Shown here: positions 1 through 10,600 of the stretch, one piece after another
Layout of the letters: every line of letters starts with the position of its first letter
How positions within the stretch are numbered: position 1 is the stretch's first letter
NCBI GenBank assembly: GCA_943735955.1
Contig: OX030957.1
Span: 12,762,517 to 12,826,516, forward strand
Direction: 5' to 3'
DNA from: Piscicola geometra
Lineage: Eukaryota > Annelida > Clitellata > Hirudinida > Piscicolidae
Length of the DNA stretch: 64,000 bases
Notes under the pieces: model-generated
The model's input: the letters and a program-made list of their open reading frames with translations, nothing else
What the model was told of the DNA's origin: nothing
The model's database searches: none
Made by a program: the position numbers and the translations under genes

Positions 1-1001
<1,001 letters not shown>

Positions 1002-1611
1002 TCAGAGAGGCGCATCGGGCACACTGAGCCACACACAAGCCTCTGTCGAGTGCTTCTTGATGGCTTCATCAACGCCCCTGAGCAGCTCGTCCTGACTACC
1101 GCCCAGCACTATCGCTGGTGTTGGAGGTGGTGACGGTGGTATTGGTGATGAAGGTGGGTATCATCATCATCATCATCATCATCGTCATCATCCTCACCAT
1201 CACCACTATCATCATCATCATCGTCGTCATCATCCTCACCATCACCACTATCATCATCATCGTCGTCGTCATCATCCTCACCATCACCACTATCATCATC
1301 ATCATCATCGTCATCATCCTCACCATCACCACTATCATCATCATCATCATCGTCATCATCCTCACCATCACCACTATCATCATCATCATCATCGTCATCA
1401 TCCTCACCATCACCACTATCATCATCATCATCGTCGTCATCATCCTCACCATCACCACTATCATCATCATCATCACCGTCATCATGGCCTGCCTCCATCT
1501 ACCGACCAGAGAACAGTTTTCCGAAGTGCTTTTCCATCTTGAGGAGCTTCTCGAAGGCCAATCTCGCCTGCTCATACGTCAGAGCTCTGTTGCATTCCCT
1601 GATGATGATCC

Positions 1612-1645
<34 letters not shown>

Positions 1646-1946
1646 AGCCAATCATAATCGCTTGTTGTTGTTATTAATATTTAAATGAGGAAACAAATTA
1701 TGAATACATTAAAATGAGCACGCGCAAACGCACAAAATCACACACAACAACAAGCCCCCTCCCACACACACACAAAGAGACACACACACAAAGAGACACA
1801 CACACACACACAAAGAGACACACACACACAAAGAGACACACATACACCCACACACACATACACACACAAAGAAACCCACAAACACACACACAAAGAGACA
1901 CACATACACCCACACACACACACACACACAAAAAGAGACACACATA

Positions 1947-1986
<40 letters not shown>

Positions 1987-1997
1987 GAGACACACAT

Positions 1998-2032
<35 letters not shown>

Positions 2033-4642
2033 GAGACACACATACACGCACATACACGCACATACACATACACACACAAACACACACAAAGAGACACACA
2101 TACACGCACACACACATACACACACAAACACACACAAAGAGACACACATACACGCACATACACACACAAAGAGACACACATACACGCACATGATAGTTTC
2201 GACGAATCGGGGCTTGATGAAGATGGCGATGGGATGGATGTTTGCACTTCGCAAGCGCTCCAAGGCGTTTCCACTCACATCCAGAAGACAGTGTTTGCCC
2301 TGGATGGATGGATGCATGGGTGGATGGATGAATGCATGCATGGGGATGGATGGATGGATGAATGCATGGATGGGGATGGATGGATGCATGCATGGGTGGA
2401 TGGATGGATGGAGGGATGAATGCATGGATGGGGATGGATGCATGGATGGATGGATGGATGAATGAAAAAGTAAATGTATGGATTGATGCATGTGTGGATA
2501 GATAGATGAATGGATGGATGGATGGATGAATGGATGCATGTATTCGATCCTGAGTTTTGAACCCATTGCCATTCCTAATAAAGACCTTACCAACATTATC
2601 ATCATCATCATCACTACCATCACCAACATCGTCATCACTACCATCACCAACATCGTCATCACTACCATCACCAACATCGTCATCACTACCATCACCAACA
2701 TCGTCATCACTACCATCACCAACATCGTCATCACTACCATCATCAACATCATCATCACTACCATCACCAACATCATCATCACTACCATCAACAACATCGT
2801 CATCACTACCATCACCAACATCGTCATCACTACCATCACCAACATCGTCATCACTACCATCACCAACATCGTCATCACTACCATCACCAACATCGTCATC
2901 ACTACCATCACCAACATCGTCATCACTACCATCACCAACATCGTCATCACTACCATCACCAACATCGTCATCACTACCATCACCAACATCGTCATCACTA
3001 CCATCACCAACATCGTCATCACTACCATCATCAACATCATCATCACTACCATCACCAACATCATCATCACTACCATCACCAACATCGTCATCACTACCAT
3101 CACCAACATCATCATCACTACCATCACCAACATCGTCATCACTACCATCACCAACATCGTCATCACTACCATCACCAACATCGTCATCACTACCATCACC
3201 AACATCGTCATCACTACCATCACCAACATCGTCATCACTACCATCACCAACATCGTCATCACCTACCCTGTAGGCGACCTCCTTCACAGCCACAGTGGAC
3301 GTTCCATACAAGTGGCCATTGTACTCGCCTGCCTCAATGAACTCGTCGTTTCTATGATGATGATGATGATGGTCATGATGGTCATGATGATGATGATGAT
3401 GATGTTGACGATGTTATGACGATGATGTTATGATGATGATGTTATGATGATGATGTTATGATGTTATGATGATGATGTTATGATGATGATGTTATGATGT
3501 TATGATGATGATGTTATGATGATGATGTTATGATGTTATGATGATGATGTTATGATGATGATGATGACGATGTTATGACGATGATGTTATGACGATGATG
3601 TTATGACGATGATGTTATGATGGTGATGTTATGATGGTGATGATGATGATGGTGATGACGATGTTATGACGATGATGTTATGATGATGATGTTATGATGA
3701 TGATGTTATGACGATGATGTTATGATGATGATGTTATGATGGTGATGATGATGATGGTGTTATGATGATGATGTTATGACGAAGATGTTATGACGAAGAT
3801 GTTATGATGATGTTATGATGATGATGTTATGATGGTGATGTTATGATGGTGATGTTATGATGGTGATGTTATGATGGTGATGTTATGATGGAGATGTTAT
3901 GATGGTGATGATGGTGATGTTATGATGATGATGTTATGATGATGATGTTATGATGGTGATGTTATGATGGTGATGGTGATGATGGCGATGATGATGGTGA
4001 TGATGGTGATGTTATGACGATGATGTTATGACGATGATGTTATGATGGTGATGGTGATGATGGTGATGATGGTGATGATGATGATGGTGAAGCAACCTCA
4101 TGCCAGCCTCCATGAGACTGCGTGAGGCGACAAAGTGATAATCTCTGCCACTCACTTCCCCCTCCTTGGGTGGTCGTGTGGTGTCTGTGTGTGGATGGGT
4201 GGCTGTATGGGTGGCTGGATGGGTGGGTGGGTGTATGAGTGGATGGATGAGTGGCTGGATGGGTGGATGGGTGGATGGATGGATGGATGGGTGGATGGAT
4301 GGGTGGATGGATGGGTGGATAGATGGGTGGATGGATGGGTGGATGAATGGATGGGTGCATGGATGGATGGGTGCATGGATGGGTGCATGGATGGGTGGGT
4401 GCATGGATGGATGGGTGCATGGATGGGTGGGTGCATGGATGGGTGGCTGGATGGATGGGTGGGTGGATGGGTGGATGGATGGGTGGGTGGATGGGTGGGT
4501 GGATGGGTGGGTGGATGGGTGGGTGGATGGGTGGGTGGATGGGTGGGTGGATGGATGGGTTAATGTATAGATACACAGACACACACACAAACCCTCCCAC
4601 ACAGAAACACACACACACACAAACTCCCTATCCCCATACAAT

Positions 4643-4712
<70 letters not shown>

Positions 4713-7004
4713 TACAAAAACACATACGAGGCACGCATGTTTCGAAGATGTCTGGGTGCTGGTTGATGAGGCAGTCGCCAATGGCGTCCTTAAGCAGACC
4801 AAGCAGAACCACTGGTCGACTGTAGGCGACTGGTGTGGTGTGGTGTTGTGGTGTGTGGTGGTGTGGTGTTGTGGTGTGTTGTGGTGTGGTGTGTTGTGGT
4901 GTGTTGTGGTGTGTGGTGTGGTGTGTGGTGTTGTGGTGTGTGGTGTTGTGGTGGTGTGGTGTGGTGTGGTATGGTGGGTGTGTTGTGGTGGTGTGGTGTG
5001 GTGTGGTGTGTGGTGTGGTGTGTGGTGTTGTGGTGGTGTGGTGTGGTGTGGTGTGGTGGGAGTGGTGTGGTGGAGGCCTGTGGAAACGCTATTTTAAAAG
5101 TTGAATCAATCAATCAAACAAATGTATAAAGCACGTTTAAATATATTCAAGAACATCAAGTGGAACGTGAACTTGGTAATCGAAAAAATTAATTAAATTT
5201 AGACTGGATTTGATTTAAATCGAATTAACTTTTAAGATTATTTTTCCATTTGGCACGCTAATAACTCACTGTTTTCTTTTTTGACGATTTCATAAGATGC
5301 GATGGGAGTGTCTGCAATGGCAATGGCTGCTGAAGTGGGAGGAGTCAGGAGTTGCATATATCGATTTATTAATTAATTTATTTATTATAATTATTCATTC
5401 TCGTTCGTCAATCGTGGAACCAAAGCAAAAGAACATCGCCATTGAAAGACAAGACGCAATACGAAAGTTCCGTAGAAAGTCTATTTTGGATGGCTTAGGT
5501 GGTAGACGTCGGACTTGCAACTCAAAGGTTGTCTGTTCGAATCCCTGACGAGCAACCGTGAACTATCATATACCTAGTGTACATGATGCGGTGTTTGCGA
5601 CGTATGCATTGAGAGATGTGTACGTCGTGGGAGTGGCGCATAAGAACCATGGCTTTTAGAACCATTGTAACATGGCCTGCGTCTGTCAATCAGGCTGTGA
5701 ATAACACAGACCATAAAAAATATATAAATAAGACGCACAATGAGAAATAAAAACTTGGATCGGAATGTCTGGCATCTTGCCGTTTAAAAACACATAATTT
5801 AGGGCATTTTAGGCGAGTTTGATCGATAATAAAGTGCGCCTAATACATGGTATTTTAGAGTGGAGCACTCCACACCGCTGCACTAACGTATAGGCACGTC
5901 TGTTTCGAGGGCGTTTTCACTTTTGCTGCGTTCACGTGACCTGTTGAAGTGCAGGCGTCTGCCGAACAAATGCTTCTTCTTCTTGCCGCTCAGCGTCTGC
6001 AGAATTCAGTTTCTAAGTAGTTTTTTATGGATTGATTTATTAGATTTATTATATTGTATTGTATTATATTCTTGTATTATTATGTGTTTTATTTATAATT
6101 GGCTTTTTAAATTTTTGTGTATAAATTGTAATGAAACAAATGAAATAACACAAAGCATGCTACTCACCCCTGCTGAGTCGGACTCTTTTCCTACAAACTT
6201 TACATTCTTTGCTCGAAATTTCTCTCGTTTTTCAACTCTGAGTAAAGGAAAGTTTCATGTCATTAATTGCCACCTTCATACAAAATTAATTCTAAATAAC
6301 AATTAATTCTCAATAAAAAATTAATTATCTGCAAAAAAGTTCAAAAATGTTCTTGCTATAAAGTGCAGCAACCGACCTGCTCTTACTAGGCACGATGCCC
6401 ACCTGCTCCAGGTCACTCGCAGAGCCCATCAGCCTCTGAGCCTGCCACCACTCCTCATCCCCTGCTCAATATGGTGCATATTTGAGATTAAATCCACTTT
6501 TAAAAGAGTTAAATTAATATTTAGACTATGCTTTTTAGTTATCATAGTTCAATTCTTTTCACATAAAACCCTCTTGTGACATTTTATACAAACTAATTTT
6601 ATAGAAACTTCTTTTTGAATTAATCTAGTTCAGCGTGTAGAGTTAGCAAAGACGGAGGCACCTCACCTGCATTTAGGATATGCAGAGCATCCCCATACAA
6701 GAAGGAAAGCCCTCTGCCTGGCACACTACTATCTCTGCTCGCATCAAAGTCAAAAAGAGCTCTGGGATAAAAGTGGAAGATTTATTATTTGCTCCATTTT
6801 ATAAAAAAATAAATTTTGAAAGTAAAATATTAAAGTAGTATCCTACTTTCAAAGATGTTATAGGTTTATTTAGTTTGCCTGTCTAGACATTATAAAGTGA
6901 GTTTCGAACCTGACAAAGAGAGTTTTCTTGTGGGTTGTCTTCAGAGTGCCTGTTTCATAGGCTACTGTTGTGTTCCTAACCTCCATCACGTCCACATTAT
7001 TATC
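1002..7004 (-). CDS. DLG1: Discs-large (DLG) MAGUK, 3' part: PDZ3-SH3 linker, SH3, HOOK and guanylate-kinase-like domain
   Basis: Scaffold of cell junctions and synapses, acting under the plasma membrane. Twelve minus-strand exons in 5'-3' order: 6910-7004, 6667-6761, 6377-6461, 6168-6237, 5921-5996, 5257-5329, 4728-4819, 4097-4184, 3267-3351, 2190-2299, 1507-1598, 1002-1114. Phases close in frame (358 codons with stop). Recognised blocks: linker [10 protein letters not shown]3 with [14 protein letters not shown] and VGIVPSK; HOOK with RVEKRER and a basic [10 protein letters not shown] stretch; GK with [55 protein letters not shown] and PIAIFIKP; the last exon ends WLSVPDAPL. As in the family, the GK fold should bind partners rather than catalyse. 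The 5921 donor and the 5329 acceptor each have an in-phase alternative. The L27 and PDZ1-3 exons are not in the adjoining DNA, so the gene is 5'-partial here. The paralogue (DLG1-4) cannot be told; the symbol stands for the invertebrate single-copy gene. Confidence 0.88.
1164..1485. repeat. Satellite array filling the last DLG intron
   Basis: Tandem units of about 42 bp built from TCATCATCCTCACCATCACC and CATCATCATCGT-type segments. It occupies most of the intron between DLG exons 1507-1598 and 1002-1114. Long Asp-rich or Met/Val-rich frames arise from it and are not genes. Confidence 0.95.
1740..2188. repeat. CA-rich satellite with GAGACACACA interruptions (DLG intron)
   Basis: CA runs interrupted by AAAGAGACACA and ATACACGCA units, lying immediately 3' (in gene sense) of the DLG exon at 2190-2299. 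The exon's splice donor (GTGCGT read on the minus strand) sits at the edge of the array. Confidence 0.93.
2305..2545. repeat. (GGAT/GCAT)n satellite in a DLG intron
   Basis: GGATGGATGGATGCATG-type tetranucleotide repeat adjoining the acceptor of the DLG exon at 2190-2299. Confidence 0.95.
2595..3261. repeat. 24-bp minisatellite in a DLG intron
   Basis: About 28 copies of a 24-bp unit of the form CATCGTCATCACTACCATCACCAA with few substitutions (some copies have CATCATCATC or ATCAACA). Because 24 is a multiple of 3, several frames on both strands stay open for more than 200 codons. In the frame of the preceding DLG exon it reads as an acidic octapeptide repeat (VGDGSDDD). Confidence 0.97.
3354..4090. 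repeat. GATGATGTTAT-type satellite (DLG intron)
   Basis: Irregular array of GATGATGTTATGATGATG and GATGGTGATG units filling the intron between DLG exons 4097-4184 and 3267-3351. The acceptor used for the latter exon (CATCATAG on the minus strand) is formed from the repeat itself. Confidence 0.95.
4192..4565. repeat. (GGATGGGT)n satellite (DLG intron)
   Basis: GGATGGGTGGGTGGATGG-type array in the intron between DLG exons 4728-4819 and 4097-4184. On the gene's strand it reads as His-Pro-Ser/Thr-Ile repeats with no stop. Confidence 0.95.
4575..4712. repeat. CA-rich tract (same DLG intron)
   Basis: CA runs including one of about 60 bp at 4649-4709, next to the donor of DLG exon 4728-4819. Confidence 0.95.
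4832..5080. repeat. (GTGTGGT)n satellite (DLG intron)
   Basis: GTGTGGTGTTGTGGTGTG-type repeats beginning about 12 bp upstream, in gene sense, of the acceptor of DLG exon 4728-4819. Confidence 0.95.
5485..5735 (+). mobile_element. tRNA-derived SINE in a DLG intron
   Basis: The head carries an A-box-like TGGCTTAGGTGGTAGACG and a B-box-like GTTGTCTGTTCGAATCCC, spaced as in a tRNA. It then shows a core with CTATCATATACCTAGTGTA and an A/T-rich 3' end near 5715-5735. The same head-core occurs on the minus strand at 59,036-59,222 with a different tail. The head is not a functional tRNA gene because no good acceptor-stem pairing is evident. Confidence 0.75.
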
Positions 7005-7699
7005 CTTATGATATAAGGCTTATATCCTAAACTTTAGGACCTAAGGGATAACTCGCTTTGTGTCTTTATATTGCATTTAAAGTTTAAAGGGATCGATTAT
7101 ATAATTTATAAAAATTTATTAAATTGTTATTGGAAAATCTATACAAGGCTTGTTCTTTTATATGTAAAAAATAAATATTATTTAAATAGAAATATTATAT
7201 TATTTTAAACTCAAAGAAGAATTTTTTTAAATATTGATAAATCAATTAAATAACAAATTTCCTTAATAATTTTTATGAGACAAAATTAAAAATGTAAAAA
7301 TTTTGAACTTCAAATAATTTTAAAAATACAATTTTGTTCTATCTGGATTCAATCCATATTTTTGATTATAAGATAGTAAAAAATTAAAATCAAAACTATT
7401 AGTAAAATATTTAAAAAAAACCTTTTTGATTAATAACTAGAAAACTATTAAATAAATTATGAAACTCTTTTATCATTAGTTTTCTTTTATAAATATTTAT
7501 TTCATAACTAAAACATCTGATAAAATTTGTGAATGAAAACTTTCGTTTCTTGAATTCGTTATCTGTGTTCGTTTAAAAAGATTCGCCACTGAAATCTGAG
7601 CTTGAATCGTGGCTTCTTTAAAATATAATTTTCAAGTTTGGGGAAAAAAAGTAATTTTCTGACTTTTTTGATCTCTAATTGAGTAATCATTACTCAGTA
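7005..7699. other. Divergent intergenic interval, DLG fragment / MINDY
   Basis: Very AT-rich DNA between the most upstream DLG exon recognised on the minus strand and the MINDY start codon on the plus strand. No PDZ domain coding sequence is visible. It should contain the MINDY promoter; I see no clear TATA element. Confidence 0.5.
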
Positions 7700-10600
7700 A
7701 TGTCTTCTATTCAGAATGACACTGTTGTAACTTCGGCTAATGGCGAAATTCAAGATTTCACTTCTGGTTTACATAAATTTGAAAATTTCATATTTTATTA
7801 TAATTTTATCATGAATGCAATTGTGTAAGGCTCATGAGGTCTATTAAAGGCTTCAATTTAAAGCTATTATTTTTGAGGAAGATTCAAATTTTTAACTTAA
7901 TTACTTTTAAATTCCAGCTGAGTTATCAGGAGATGAATTGAATTCAATAGATAAGAAATTAGACGAACAATACCTTTTAAATGGAGGAGATAAAGAAACA
8001 ACTGAAAAAACTAATCTAGAAACAGAAACTTTAAATGAAGATCCAATTCTAAATACTGTTGAAACCACAGAAATACATACAGAAAATTCAGAAACCATTG
8101 TTCTAGATACGCCATCCATTTCAGAAAACCTAGCAACAACACAAATACCAACCACTCTCCAAACACAACCACCATCATCCACATCTGATGCTTCACCAAT
8201 CAAAAGCACTCCCACCAAAAACAACTGCAACAGCAGCAACAAAGTGACAGTATACAACGTAAAGTGGATCGAATTCAACCACAAAACACTGCCAATCGTC
8301 ACTCAGAACGAGAACGGCCCCTGCCCACTCCTCGCCATCATGAACTTCCTCTTCCTGCAACAGAGGGCGTCGCTAAGTCACTCGAAGAAAGTGGTCGAGT
8401 CGCCCGAACTGACCACCCTCCTCGCTAACTGCATCTTGGAACACAGCTTCAGTGTAGGCATCATCATCATCGTATGACTGTGTCCTGTTTTATTTTATAT
8501 TATAATTTATTTTGATAAGTTTTTATTTATTATATTATAAATTTTATATTTATCATCATCACTACCAGCACTACTACAATCATCACTATACAACCACTAC
8601 AACAATCATAACCACACTACTACAACCACGACAAAAATCACCACAACCAAACAACCACCAAATAACAACCCCCATTACTGCAAAACTCTAACCACACAAC
8701 CACATCACCACCACACACAACCACAACTCACAACCACACCACCACACACAACCACATCACCACAACACACAACCCCACAATACCACACATAGCCACATCA
8801 CCACAACACACAACCACACATAACCATATCACCACCACACACAACCAAACACACAACCACATCACCACAACACACAACCACAAAGAGAACAGACGCAAGC
8901 ATGCAGGAGAACGTGGAGCAGCAGGTGAACGATGCCATCTCGATGATTCCTTGTCTGACCACAGGCCTCGACGTCAACGTCAGATTCACTGGGTGGGTCG
9001 AGAGGGGTGTGGTTGGGGATGGGGGAGCTGGTGGGGGGGAGATAGGGTTGGGTGATGCGAGGGAGATGGTGGAGAGGGAGTGGTTGAGATGGGGGTTAGG
9101 GGACATGGGTGGGAAGGGGATGGTGGAGATGGGGGGTGGGTGACATGGGTGGGAAGGGGATGGTGGTGAATAGGGGTGGTGAGTGGGATAGGTTGAAATT
9201 ATATAAATTTAAAACTCGAACCAAATTAAATACATTATTTTATAGTTTTTATTTAAGTATAAAAAATAGCACACGACCCCTTTTCCCCATACACATACAC
9301 AAACCCCCCTTCCCTTCAAACACACACACAACCCCCCCCCCTTCCCCACCCTCTTTCACACACCCACACAAACAAACACTCCCCACACAAACACACCCTC
9401 ACAAACACACCCACACAAACACACACACACACAAACACCCCCACACAAACACTTACACAAAAAAACACACACACAAACACCCCCACACAAACACACCCAC
9501 ACAAACACACACACACCAATACCCCACACAAACACCTCCACACAAAAACACACACACAAACACACACACACAAACACACACACACCAATACCCCCACACA
9601 AACACCTCCACACAAAAACACACACACAAACACACACACACAAACACACACACACAAACACCTCCACACAAACACCTCCACACAAACACACCCACACAAA
9701 CACCTTTACACAAAAACACACACACAAACACCCCCACACAAACACACCCACACAAACACACCCACACAAACACACCCACACAAACACACACACACAAACA
9801 CACACACACAAACACCTCCACACAAACACACCCACACAAACACACCCACACAAACACACACACACAAACACACACACACAAACACCTCCACACAAACACA
9901 CCCACACGTACAGCGTCAAAGACTTCGAGTACACCTCCCACATAGAGATTTTCAACCTCCTCTCGATCCCACTCCTCCACGGGTGGTTGGTCGAGCCGGA
10001 GTTGGTTGCTGTGAGAGAGGTCATCAAGGACTACTCGTACAACCAGCTGGTTGGTTGGTTGGGGGGGGGCTTGATGGTGTGGTGGGGTTGGTTGGTTGGT
10101 TGGGGGGGGGGCTTGATTGTGTGGTGGGGTTGGTTGGTGGTGTGGGGGTAGTGGCAAACAGTTTCAATTGCTGTCCACTCCGATCAATACAGCACTTTTG
10201 AATAGATAATGAGTATGCTAGACGATCTAGTGCATCATCATCATAATCATCGCCATCATCACAATCATCGTCATCATCATCATCAACAACATCATCATCA
10301 GGTGGTCAAAGTGGTTAATGAGAGATCAAGCGAGAACTCTTCTCTTGTACAGGAAGGTTCGTGTTGCCCGCATCCCCCCACTAAAACTACAATCCTTTCC
10401 TCCCCCCCCCCCCCCACACCAACCCCAACAGCCACAAAAACAACAACCCCACCAGAGCAAAACCACAATTTACCAAGCACAATCTCACTAGCACAAACTA
10501 TAATAACAGTACCAACAACCCCAACAACTCCAACACAAATCCCCCCCTTCCCACACCAACCACAACCCCACCCACCAAACCACAACCCCACCCACCAAAC

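Noticed and set aside
2595..3261. CRISPR-like regular array
   Set aside because: Units are contiguous identical 24-mers with no unique spacers, in a eukaryotic intron; it is a minisatellite.
1096..3419. Long open frames of 100-540 codons on both strands
   Set aside because: They are translations of tandem repeats (poly-Asp, Val-Cys, Ser-Pro-Thr). The real coding sequence there is the short DLG exons, recognised by homology and splice phase.
4012..5113. Open frames rich in His-Pro-Ser or Gly-Trp-Met repeats
   Set aside because: Satellite translations; only the segments matching the DLG guanylate-kinase domain are coding.
5485..5560. Functional tRNA gene
   Set aside because: A- and B-boxes are present, but the acceptor arm is not supported and the unit continues into a SINE body found elsewhere in the window. 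The heads at 22856-22925, 59150-59215 and 60605-60670 were rejected for the same reason.
9109..10157. Open frames of 120-280 codons (Lys/Thr/His or Cys/Val repeats)
   Set aside because: CACACAAAC satellite in a MINDY intron. The true exon is 9914-10049.
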